From Leptospiraceae bacterium (GTDB taxonomy: Bacteria > Spirochaetota > Leptospiria > Leptospirales > Leptospiraceae), in contig JADJSX010000008.1 in the NCBI GenBank assembly GCA_016711485.1, forward strand, positions 124,001 to 188,000: DNA of 64,000 bases. Reading direction: 5' to 3'. Position numbers and translations under genes: made by a program. Shown in pieces: positions 1-8,397 of the stretch. How positions within the stretch are numbered: position 1 is the stretch's first letter; every line of letters begins with the position of its first letter. Under the pieces are notes generated by a model. The model was not told where the DNA came from. It was given only the letters and a program-made list of their open reading frames with translations, and did not search any database.

Positions 1-61
1 GTAAAAGCAGCTTAATGCATCGAAAAAGATACTCTATTTTGAAAATTCAAAGTTGTTAGGT

Positions 62-931
62 TTAATCCGGAATTAGAAAATCATAAGTTTTTCCATTTGA
101 CACATCAAAGTTATACTTACCTGTTCGAATCCATGGATTATGTAAAATCAAAGTTTTGTAATTTGTTCCATTTGTGATTGCAAATTCTGGTAGGCTACTA
201 ATTGATTCTTTTACTGATATACTCTTTAGTTTGTAACTAGGATATTGAATATTTTCCGTAAGTTCAAAATTGTATTCCATAGGGTTACTCAGTATTAGCT
301 TCAATGCAATGATTCGGAACACATACCTTGCTGTTTCTTGATTCAAATATAATTTGTAATAGTCATTTATTTTTTGAGATGTAACTGCATCTTTCATGCC
401 TTTCTGTCCTCGATTATATGCTGCTGCAACTAACGTCCAGTTGCCGAATTCTTTGTAAGCATCTAATAAATATTTACAAGCAGCGCGTGTTGATTTTATA
501 AAATGTCGCCTTTCGTCTACATATGTGCTGACTTCAAGTCCGTATCCTTCTGCAGTTCCTTGCATAAATTGCCACACTCCAGCGGCGTTTGCAGATGAGG
601 TTGCATTTGGATTAAGTGCACTTTCGGCGACTGCGAGATAAAAAAAGTCTTCTGGAACTCCCTCTTCTTTTAGAATTTTTTCTATTGGTTCTTTGTATCG
701 TTTTACATTTTTATAAATCAATATCGTGGAAGAGTGGTAGTTTTGATTTACGATTAATTCTTTGTCCAAACGTTCTAATACATCTTGGTCTTCTAGTGGA
801 ACTTTTTCTCCTGCGAAGGTTACGTTTGAGGGAACTTTAGGTGGGCGAACAACAGTTTCCGCGGTTCCATTCGTAACTGTATTACAAGAAAGGGTAATAA
901 CTAATAATATATGTAAAGGTAAAAATTTCAT
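62..931 (-). CDS. Lytic transglycosylase (SLT domain), probable lipoprotein
   Basis: Predicted to cleave the glycan strands of peptidoglycan from the periplasmic side of an envelope membrane. The 289-residue protein opens with a hydrophobic leader ending in Cys16 (a relaxed spirochaetal lipobox). The SLT fold covers about residues 85-190: catalytic Glu103 in AESALNP, then GVWQFM near 118-123 and AAAYNRG near 169-175, the order seen in MltD/Slt-type enzymes. No LysM repeats are visible in the C-terminal part. A Shine-Dalgarno-like AAGGATGA precedes the ATG. It stands alone here, but the next genes upstream encode beta-lactamase-fold hydrolases that could also act on the cell wall (inference). 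Family assignment is firm; the exact subfamily is not. Confidence 0.88.
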   Translation of the reverse strand: MKFLPLHILLVITLSCNTVTNGTAETVVRPPKVPSNVTFAGEKVPLEDQDVLERLDKELIVNQNYHSSTILIYKNVKRYKEPIEKILKEEGVPEDFFYLAVAESALNPNATSSANAAGVWQFMQGTAEGYGLEVSTYVDERRHFIKSTRAACKYLLDAYKEFGNWTLVAAAYNRGQKGMKDAVTSQKINDYYKLYLNQETARYVFRIIALKLILSNPMEYNFELTENIQYPSYKLKSISVKESISSLPEFAITNGTNYKTLILHNPWIRTGKYNFDVSNGKTYDFLIPD

Positions 932-1082
932 AATTCATCCTTTTTTGTAAATCTTAAATGGGAAATACTTTTTTTATTTAACGAACAACATCCTCAAAAA
1001 TAATTTATTCAGTTCACCTTACTTTATCACTATTATCATTGTTTCACAAAAAAAACGATTTGTGAAGATTAGTTCTTAAATA

Positions 1083-1481
1083 TCACAACATAGTTAAAAA
1101 ATCTTTTTTGCCTAAAGTAGTTGGGACAAATACTACTTCACCCCTCTTTAAAGGTACTTTGGGAATCATCCATCCGACTCCACCGAAAGAAGGTAATATA
1201 TATTTACTCAACATCATCACACCTGGAAAATCAAATCCGGTCGTTGCAATAATGATATTCCCTTTATATTTTGATTTATAAATATCACGAACAAGAAATA
1301 AACCAGAAGTTTGTGTCTCCATAGTAATATCGCTTATTACTGTGTGAAAATTTTCTTTTTGAAATTTTTCCCAACCTTCTTTTGCATTGTATGCTCTTAC
1401 TGTTTCGATATTTTTATTATCAAAAAAAGTTTTAAGATTATTCGCATAACGATCGTTGTCATCTACTATTAATATTTTCAT
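1083..1481 (-). CDS. Receiver-only response regulator, atypical
   Basis: A 132-residue single receiver domain with no output domain. The acidic pair D7-D8, the phospho-acceptor candidate D51 (VISDITM) and the Thr80/81 position (IATTGF) are present. The usual Lys-Pro switch motif is altered (IPK near 106-108) and the C-terminal part is unlike standard CheY. It is last in an operon with two serine hydrolases: its ATG overlaps the upstream stop codon by four bases (ATGA), implying translational coupling. The partner kinase is not visible here. It may act by protein-protein contact. Confidence 0.75.
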   Translation of the reverse strand: MKILIVDDNDRYANNLKTFFDNKNIETVRAYNAKEGWEKFQKENFHTVISDITMETQTSGLFLVRDIYKSKYKGNIIIATTGFDFPGVMMLSKYILPSFGGVGWMIPKVPLKRGEVVFVPTTLGKKDFLTML

Positions 1482-2848
1482 TCGTAAATCCTTTCATAAA
1501 ATCCTGAATAATTTGAAACACCTAATATTGTCTGCGTCAGTGGATGCCAAGTGAATTCGTAGGATCCCGGACCTCCCGGACCACCGAACACATTGATTGT
1601 GCTAGGGGGTAATAAAACTTGCCCACCGCCATCCATTTTAAAAAAAAGTTTGTTATCTTTGTACAATACGGATGCTTTTTTTTGAGTGAGGGGATTTTTA
1701 TAAATACCTTCATACTTTTTATAAATTTCTTCTGTGGGAATTGTTTCACCTGTTTTATGAACGCCTTTTTCTGCACCTACGATGGCAGAAGCTAAATCGC
1801 CTAATTTCCATTGCATAATTACAAGTTGTGTCATTAAGTTATCATCGTATTCAGGCGGATTGGATAAATAAAATACAGCTATATCATATTTGGGAAACAT
1901 TTGTACCCATGCCGCTACATAATTTGCACCGCCAATGTGGAAAAATGTTGTTACTCCTTCTTCGTCACATTCTGTTCTCCAAGCAAGGCCACAGTATTTT
2001 TTGGTTCGTGCAAACTTTGGAATTGGAGTTTGCAATTGGATCATTTTATTAACTGTTGCGGGTTTTAATACTTGTATTCCGTTTACTGATTTACCTTCGT
2101 TTAACCACATTGAGGCATAACGTCCCATATCTATTAGGTTTGTCTGAATTCCACCCGCGCCCTGTACCATTGGACTTGCAAATGAATTTTCCATTCCAAT
2201 TTTTGCAAAAATTTCTTCTTCTATAATTTGTTTTAATGGTTTATTGTATACTTTTTCTAGTATTACGCCTAACGTCATAAATCCATGGTTTGAGTAACGA
2301 TAATGATACCCAGCGGGATAAATTTGTCCTGTAATATTAAACGGCAAACCTGTAGTAGCTGCTGGATGCAATTCTGGATTCTGGTAATACCTTAGATCAG
2401 GCATACCGGAAGTATGCGACAATAGGTGCCGTATTGTAACTGGTTTTGACTTAAGTTCTTCCTTTTCTAGTTTTAAGCCGGAAAGGTATTTATTTGCCGG
2501 AGCGTCTAATTCGATTAAACCCTTTTCAATTGCTTGCATCACCATAGTTCCAGTGAATGTTTTTGTAATTGAGCCTAAACCAAAATTCGTTTTTTCTGTT
2601 GTGCCTAGTTTGTAACTGTATATTAATTCGCTTCCTTTAACGACACCTACAGCCACAGAGGGAAATATTTTTTTTGAGTAATTATAAGTTAACCAGTTCT
2701 CTAAACTTTGTTTAATTTGAGAAACTTTTGTTTCGTCGACATTGCCAGTTTTTTTTAAAAAAGAGGAATTGTATTTTTCAATAGCTGTATCGGTCTTACA
2801 TAAATTTAGAATTATTAAAACAATAAAAAGTTTTAATCTAATCCGCAT
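1478..2848 (-). CDS. Beta-lactamase-fold serine hydrolase (class C / PBP-like)
   Basis: A 456-residue secreted or membrane-attached serine hydrolase of Pfam family PF00144, which includes class C beta-lactamases, D-aminopeptidases and esterases. After an N-terminal hydrophobic leader, the nucleophile motif SxxK is S93-I-T-K96, followed by the family hallmark LLSHTSG, the YSN motif near residue 184 and an HIGG motif in the position of KTG. A C-terminal beta-rich extension follows the hydrolase core. Its start overlaps the previous hydrolase gene by 11 bases and its stop overlaps the receiver gene by 4, so the three form one operon. Substrate is unknown; true beta-lactamase activity is not implied. 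Confidence 0.85.
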   Translation of the reverse strand: MRIRLKLFIVLIILNLCKTDTAIEKYNSSFLKKTGNVDETKVSQIKQSLENWLTYNYSKKIFPSVAVGVVKGSELIYSYKLGTTEKTNFGLGSITKTFTGTMVMQAIEKGLIELDAPANKYLSGLKLEKEELKSKPVTIRHLLSHTSGMPDLRYYQNPELHPAATTGLPFNITGQIYPAGYHYRYSNHGFMTLGVILEKVYNKPLKQIIEEEIFAKIGMENSFASPMVQGAGGIQTNLIDMGRYASMWLNEGKSVNGIQVLKPATVNKMIQLQTPIPKFARTKKYCGLAWRTECDEEGVTTFFHIGGANYVAAWVQMFPKYDIAVFYLSNPPEYDDNLMTQLVIMQWKLGDLASAIVGAEKGVHKTGETIPTEEIYKKYEGIYKNPLTQKKASVLYKDNKLFFKMDGGGQVLLPPSTINVFGGPGGPGSYEFTWHPLTQTILGVSNYSGFYERIYE

Positions 2849-3980
2849 CAGGAAATAAATCTTCTTGGTCTTCCAAAAAATTTACACTAGCCAACTCTGA
2901 ATCCGGTTGTTCCGGTAATTTTTCCAGAAGTTCAATATATTTAACTGCCAGAGAATGAATTTGTCCTTGGTAAGACGTAAATCCGGCAGATTTGTAAGAA
3001 GGTGGATTACACAGTTGAATGATAAAAGATTTGTTTTGCGGCATAATTCTTAGATCTGCAAAAATTCCATTCCATAAACCAGTGTGATAAAATAATTTTA
3101 CTAAGTTGTTTTCTCTATTCACACGCCAGCCTAATCCATAAAATTCCATTTGAGAAGTCTTTTGCATAAATTCTGGAGCTTTAAATATTTTTTTTATTTT
3201 GGAAGATTGGACTATGGATTGATTTCCAAATTTTCCTTCTCCCAAAAATAGGTTTGCAAAATTGGCTAAATTTCTAGAAGAAACAGCAATGCCCGAAGCA
3301 CCATCCGCATTTTGGCTGACCATAGAATCTTCCATTTCAAGCGGTGTGAAAATATTTTCTTTTATATAATTTGCATAACTTTGACCAGATACTTTTTCAA
3401 TTATATTGGCTAGTAATCGGTAGTTATAATTGGAATACATAAACTTACTGCCTGCTGTGTAGATTTGTCTGACACCAGAATATGGAATTCCAGAAGTGTG
3501 TTGCATAAGATGACGGACAGTAATTTCTTTTCCTTCCACTGCAGGAAATTGTTTTGTGAATTCCGGAATGAATTTCGAAATTGGATCATTCAACTTTAAT
3601 AGTCCATTATCAGCTAACTGCATAATGGCTAAACTAGTAAATGGTTTAGAAACAGAGGCAAGGGAAAGAGGAGTAGAGTTTTTGAAAACTTCATTTACCT
3701 CGAATGCTAGGCTTCTTTTATAATAAATAGCAACGGAAGAACCCATTATATAATGATTGCTGATAGCATTTTGAGTAACGTTTACCATTGCTTTTTCCAG
3801 TTTAAGAAGTTCTTTTCGAATTTCTTTTTCGGATGCGCTGATTTCAGCCTTCAGTTCAGCATTTTTTTTTGTAACTAATTCGTTAGGAGTTCCTTCATCC
3901 TCGGAAGTAATGTGAACTATGTTCGGAGATAAAAATAGTAAGAAAATCAGGAATATATTTAGGATTTGGTTTTTTTTCAA
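2838..3980 (-). CDS. Beta-lactamase-fold serine hydrolase, first gene of the operon
   Basis: A 380-residue paralogue of the downstream hydrolase. It has a signal peptide or membrane anchor (about residues 5-22), a charged helical segment (about 35-70, lysine/glutamate rich), then the PF00144 core: S109-V-S-K112 nucleophile motif, LMQHTSG, YSN and HTG. The C-terminus is acidic. Having two different copies back to back suggests related but non-identical substrates, perhaps peptidoglycan stem peptides or esters (inference). The 327-base gap upstream should hold the operon promoter. Confidence 0.85.
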   Translation of the reverse strand: MKKNQILNIFLIFLLFLSPNIVHITSEDEGTPNELVTKKNAELKAEISASEKEIRKELLKLEKAMVNVTQNAISNHYIMGSSVAIYYKRSLAFEVNEVFKNSTPLSLASVSKPFTSLAIMQLADNGLLKLNDPISKFIPEFTKQFPAVEGKEITVRHLMQHTSGIPYSGVRQIYTAGSKFMYSNYNYRLLANIIEKVSGQSYANYIKENIFTPLEMEDSMVSQNADGASGIAVSSRNLANFANLFLGEGKFGNQSIVQSSKIKKIFKAPEFMQKTSQMEFYGLGWRVNRENNLVKLFYHTGLWNGIFADLRIMPQNKSFIIQLCNPPSYKSAGFTSYQGQIHSLAVKYIELLEKLPEQPDSELASVNFLEDQEDLFPDAD

Positions 3981-4307
3981 GGTTTGAATCTGCCTATTTC
4001 AGTAGATTATTGGATTTTTGAGACTTAAGTATGTTAGATATTTACTGTCTCTAACGATTAATATCGACCATAGGATTTAGTCAATAAATTTTAAGCGTGC
4101 AAAATGCAGTTAGATTTATTCATACTGAAGTCTGGATTAAAAAATCTTTAGTAAAAGCCCTGTAAATTTATACTAGTAAGTATTTGCGAAATGTAAAAAA
4201 GATTTTGGTTTTCCCGAAAACAAGATTTGCCTTTTACAATCAAAAATACGAATAAATAGTTTAAGTAGGCTCTGAGTGTCTGTGGCAACGCAGTATTTTG
4301 TCCGATA
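3981..4307. other. Intergenic region between divergent genes
   Basis: 327 bases between the minus-strand hydrolase operon and a plus-strand unknown gene. It is AT-rich and must carry both promoters, but I see no convincing operator, hairpin or repeat in it. Confidence 0.4.
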
Positions 4308-5081
4308 GTGAAACTAATGGAATCGAGTTTTAAGCCAAAACCTATCTTAAATAGGAATGAACTAAAGCAAATTAAACAATCTCGAACGAGGGTTGAAGGT
4401 AAAAAAGTAATTACAGACGACGTGCGAAAACTCAAATCCTTAAAAGTTACGCCTGATCTTGCACCAGATGAACAAATAAATTACTACAAAGAGCCTATTT
4501 GGATTGAATATTATATTCCAAAAGAATCAAGATTTGCACTCGAAACAAAATACTTATATATTTTATTAATACCGCCGACTCCAAGACCTACGGACGAAAT
4601 ACTAATCGAAGCACAGAAAAAAGATACTTTTATAAATCTTCTAGAATTATCTAGATCTCAAAAACCTTACTCGGAAATTATTACAAAATCCTATCGAAAC
4701 AGTGCATCCATTCTAGATACAATTTCTGATAATTTAGAACAATATGCTGAGTCAAAGAATGCTGAATTCTTAAAAATTCCAATATATTTGACAGAAACTC
4801 TCATGTTATCAGAGCCAACACTAGCAACTTTGGAAGTGTTAGGGGAATATTCGATTCATAATTTGATATGGCTCATAAAAAGAATGAATCGAAATGGAAT
4901 AACCTTTTCTCTTGAAGATCGAACTATTTCTTTACTGATAAAAAGAAGAAATGAGTTTTTTGAAGATAAAGATCATCCGGTGGACGATGATTTTGAACTA
5001 TTATCTGCTCTATTTTTTGAACAAGCCTACCCGCACCGCGGAGCAGAACAATTAAATGCACAAGATTTTTTACTAGATTAA
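4308..5081 (+). CDS. Hypothetical cytoplasmic protein
   Basis: I do not recognise this 257-residue protein. It has no signal peptide or membrane segment, a basic N-terminus, a proline-rich turn (PPTPRPTDE near residue 97) and an acidic C-terminal third. The composition looks like a genuine soluble protein with mixed alpha/beta structure. The start given is a GTG; an ATG three codons later (4317) is an equally good choice because neither has a clear Shine-Dalgarno. It precedes the two large SpoIIE phosphatase genes by about 100 bases on the same strand and may be co-transcribed, so a role in the same signalling pathway is possible but unproven. Confidence 0.65.
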   Translation: MKLMESSFKPKPILNRNELKQIKQSRTRVEGKKVITDDVRKLKSLKVTPDLAPDEQINYYKEPIWIEYYIPKESRFALETKYLYILLIPPTPRPTDEILIEAQKKDTFINLLELSRSQKPYSEIITKSYRNSASILDTISDNLEQYAESKNAEFLKIPIYLTETLMLSEPTLATLEVLGEYSIHNLIWLIKRMNRNGITFSLEDRTISLLIKRRNEFFEDKDHPVDDDFELLSALFFEQAYPHRGAEQLNAQDFLLD

Positions 5082-5184
5082 GTACAAGTTTTTTTTGTTT
5101 TTATAAATTCTTTAGTTGATTTTTATTCGAGCTATGGAATACTCTGCCTCTGTCTTTTGGACCTAAAAGCTTTTGGAGAAATAA

Positions 5185-8100
5185 ATGACCTTTTTTCACA
5201 AATTTTACGATGCAATCTATTTTAATTATCTTTCTTTCGGTACTTTAGTTGCCTTTATTTTTACTATTTTACTTGGAATTTATTTAATAAGTTTACCAGA
5301 AAAATCGAAGAGCACTTTGCATTTAGGGCTCGGATTTTTTTTAATGGGGCTTTTTAACTTATCCTATGTTTTTGCGGCTATGCTTTATTCGCCGGAAGCT
5401 GCATTTCATAGATGGGGCACTGTAGGTTTTATTCTTCCAGCAATTCTACATTTGACTCAGTGGATTTTTTATTTTCCAGAAGATACACATAGAAAAATAA
5501 GAAAGACCTTTTTATATGTACAATGGTTAGTTGCGATAGGAACTACAATTGCATTTATATATATTAGTTTACATTCAGGAGTTAAATTTCATTTTACCGG
5601 TCATTATTGGGATTTTGATGCCGAGTCGGCTAGTAAGATTGTTGCAATTGTAATTTTATCTTATATCATGATTTTTGTTTGTGTCGGTTTTTGGAAAACC
5701 TATATTATTAAAACCCCTGATAGATGGGCAACCTTACAAGTATCAATAGCTATTTTAGTTGCTTCTCTTGTACCAGCAATTATGAATGCGCAAAGCAGAG
5801 ATGGCATTCTAGATAGAGGAACATTTTTAACTTATTTTGTATTATGTACTGTATTCGGGTTTTTCTTTGTTGTAATTGTTTTCATAAACGAGACTAAAGA
5901 TCGAACTACATTTATGGCAAAAATTGTAGGGGTAACAATGGTTACCTTCTTATTGCTCATGCAAGGGATGAGTTTTGTTACTATGAAAGATAGAGAAGAA
6001 GAATACGACAATATTCGAGTTGAGAATACTTATCGTTATCTTGAAAGTGGTTTCCGTCACGGAGATATCCAATATGTATTGGAATTAAACCGCGAAAAAT
6101 CAGAAATTGACAAAGTAGATTATGAAGAAAGTGATAACCTTGATTTGCCGCTTATAAGAGAAGATTTTTTAAATAGTATTGTTTTTGAGGAGATAAAAGA
6201 ACTTTCTGTCGAAAACTTTCGAAGTAATCTTAGAACTTTACTTTCTTCTACGCATGAAGAATTTGGTGGTTATAAAAATTCAATCATTGAGTATATAGAT
6301 TTACAAAAAGATTTATCAAATGAAGAATTAAAATCAGAGATATTTCCTTATTTAGAAAAACTAAACAAGGTTGCGTTTATTGCGAGTACTAAAATTGCAA
6401 CTTTTTCGGAAAAAGAGCTTTGTTCTGAAACAGTGAAGTATTTGAATAAAACCAAGGACTTAAATCATTTTAGAAATACTATTTTTGTCCATTTGCAAGA
6501 TTGTAACTGGAATAGAACCTACTTGGAACCAAATAGATTAAAAAAAGAAATCTATAAATACTTACGTTTTTTTAAACCTTCCCTTACAAGGCATTACAGA
6601 AAAAGTTTAACAGACGACAGGCACTATGTAGCCTACATAATATATAATCCCACTAAAAAATCAGTCACAGAAGTTGGATTTTCTTACTTAGCTTACAGGA
6701 AATATATGCATCCTGCCGCCAAATCGCAGATATTTATTTTGTTCATTGTTTTAGTAATTATTTTAGGTGTTTATCCATTATTCTTTAAAGGAAGTTTAAT
6801 TAACCCACTCATGAGTTTACTAAGAGGAGTCGCAAAGGTAAATGCAGGTAACTTAGATGTAGTCGTTAGTATCAAAGTGCAGGATGAAATTGGATTTTTA
6901 TCCAAGTCATTTAACTCTATGGTAGATTCTATTAAACAAGCGAGAAAAGAATTGCAGGACTACGCAGACAATTTGGAAGAAAAGGTAAAAGAGCGAACCA
7001 AAGAAGTCCAAGAAAAAATGGAAGAAGTTCAAAAACTGAAAGTCCAGCAGGATGGAGATTATTTTTTAACGTCCCTTTTGGCAAAACCACTTTTCTTTAA
7101 TGCAAATAAATCTAATTTTGTTACAACCGAATTTATCATTCACCAAAAGAAACGATTTGAATTCAGAAATAAATCAGCAGATTTAGGTGGAGATATTTGT
7201 ATCACTGGAAATCTTAAATTTGGGTCCCCTGAAAAATTTAGGCGTTATACTATGGCAATGAACGGGGATGCAATGGGAAAATCAATGCAGGGTGCTGGTG
7301 GCTCCCTTGTGATGGGTGTCGTAATGAATTCAATAATGGCGCGATCGGCTGCAAATAAAAGAATTTTAGAACTTTCCCCAGAGCAGTGGCTAACGGATGT
7401 ATATCACGAGGTAAATTCTGTATTCAAATCTTTTAACGGAACAATGGTATTATCCGCTACAGTAGCTTTAATTGATGATGAATCAGGAGAAATGCTGTAT
7501 TGGAATGCAGAACATCCTTTTACTATATTATATCGAGATGAAAAGGCTAATTTTATAGAAGACGGATTAAAACTTAGAAAACTAGGGCTTGATTCGGAAT
7601 ATGAGTTTGAGGTATTTAAATTTCAGCTAGTACCTGGAGATATAATAATATTAGCCTCTGATGGTCGGGATGACATTGATTTGACTCCTAATGAACCAGT
7701 AAGAACGATTAATGATGATGAAAATATGATATTATCCATAGTCGATGAAGCAAGATGTTCGATTAACGAAATAGAGCGGATACTGCATACAAAAGGGGAT
7801 CTGACGGATGATTTATCGATTCTAAGAATTGATTATAAAATGAATGTTGCAGAGGAATCCCATAACTCGGAATCTATTTTACCTTCTTTTGAAGAAAAAG
7901 AAATAAGCAATCAATTGAATGTGAATGAAATCTATCTCCAAAGTAAGAAACTTTACCAGACAGGAGATGTTGAAAAAGCCATAGATTTATTGGCTAATGC
8001 CTATGCAGTGGAACAAAACAATCAGAAGTTAAATAAATTACTAGGTTTACTAAGTTTAAAAGGAAAGGACTATGATACCGCTATAAAAGTTCTTAGTCAA

Positions 8101-8376
8101 TACTTGAGCCAAGATCCTGATACAGATGAAGTATGGTATTATCTATCAATTGCTCAGAAAAAGATGGGAGATTACCTCTCCTCTTTAGAGGCGGCCAAAA
8201 AAGTATATGAACTTCAGCCAAATAATATCAATAATCTAGTAAACCTTTCTGATTTATACCGCCTGAATGGAAATTATGGACAAGCAAAAGTATTTTCAGA
8301 AAAAGTAATTTCACTTGACTCTAATAATAAAAATGCAAAAAAACTATTAAGCGTTTTAAATAGTATGCATAATTGA
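5185..8376 (+). CDS. Multi-TM / HAMP / SpoIIE (PP2C) phosphatase / TPR signalling protein
   Basis: A 1063-residue membrane signalling protein. In order: about eight hydrophobic segments (residues 15-260, similar to the 7TM sensor region of some kinases), a large extracytoplasmic loop (about 270-510), a further TM (about 514-534), HAMP (about 535-590), a highly charged coiled coil, a SpoIIE-type Ser/Thr phosphatase (about 650-880) and TPR-like repeats (about 913-1063). Metal-binding signatures are present but divergent: GGDICITG near 667, NGDAMGKSMQGAGG, ASDGRDD and DDLSIL near 875. It likely dephosphorylates an anti-sigma-factor antagonist or another Ser/Thr-phosphorylated partner in response to a periplasmic or membrane signal (family knowledge plus inference). 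A tandem paralogue follows 21 bases downstream. Confidence 0.88.
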   Translation: MTFFHKFYDAIYFNYLSFGTLVAFIFTILLGIYLISLPEKSKSTLHLGLGFFLMGLFNLSYVFAAMLYSPEAAFHRWGTVGFILPAILHLTQWIFYFPEDTHRKIRKTFLYVQWLVAIGTTIAFIYISLHSGVKFHFTGHYWDFDAESASKIVAIVILSYIMIFVCVGFWKTYIIKTPDRWATLQVSIAILVASLVPAIMNAQSRDGILDRGTFLTYFVLCTVFGFFFVVIVFINETKDRTTFMAKIVGVTMVTFLLLMQGMSFVTMKDREEEYDNIRVENTYRYLESGFRHGDIQYVLELNREKSEIDKVDYEESDNLDLPLIREDFLNSIVFEEIKELSVENFRSNLRTLLSSTHEEFGGYKNSIIEYIDLQKDLSNEELKSEIFPYLEKLNKVAFIASTKIATFSEKELCSETVKYLNKTKDLNHFRNTIFVHLQDCNWNRTYLEPNRLKKEIYKYLRFFKPSLTRHYRKSLTDDRHYVAYIIYNPTKKSVTEVGFSYLAYRKYMHPAAKSQIFILFIVLVIILGVYPLFFKGSLINPLMSLLRGVAKVNAGNLDVVVSIKVQDEIGFLSKSFNSMVDSIKQARKELQDYADNLEEKVKERTKEVQEKMEEVQKLKVQQDGDYFLTSLLAKPLFFNANKSNFVTTEFIIHQKKRFEFRNKSADLGGDICITGNLKFGSPEKFRRYTMAMNGDAMGKSMQGAGGSLVMGVVMNSIMARSAANKRILELSPEQWLTDVYHEVNSVFKSFNGTMVLSATVALIDDESGEMLYWNAEHPFTILYRDEKANFIEDGLKLRKLGLDSEYEFEVFKFQLVPGDIIILASDGRDDIDLTPNEPVRTINDDENMILSIVDEARCSINEIERILHTKGDLTDDLSILRIDYKMNVAEESHNSESILPSFEEKEISNQLNVNEIYLQSKKLYQTGDVEKAIDLLANAYAVEQNNQKLNKLLGLLSLKGKDYDTAIKVLSQYLSQDPDTDEVWYYLSIAQKKMGDYLSSLEAAKKVYELQPNNINNLVNLSDLYRLNGNYGQAKVFSEKVISLDSNNKNAKKLLSVLNSMHN

Positions 8377-8397
8377 TTTGGTAAAAGGTATTCGTGA

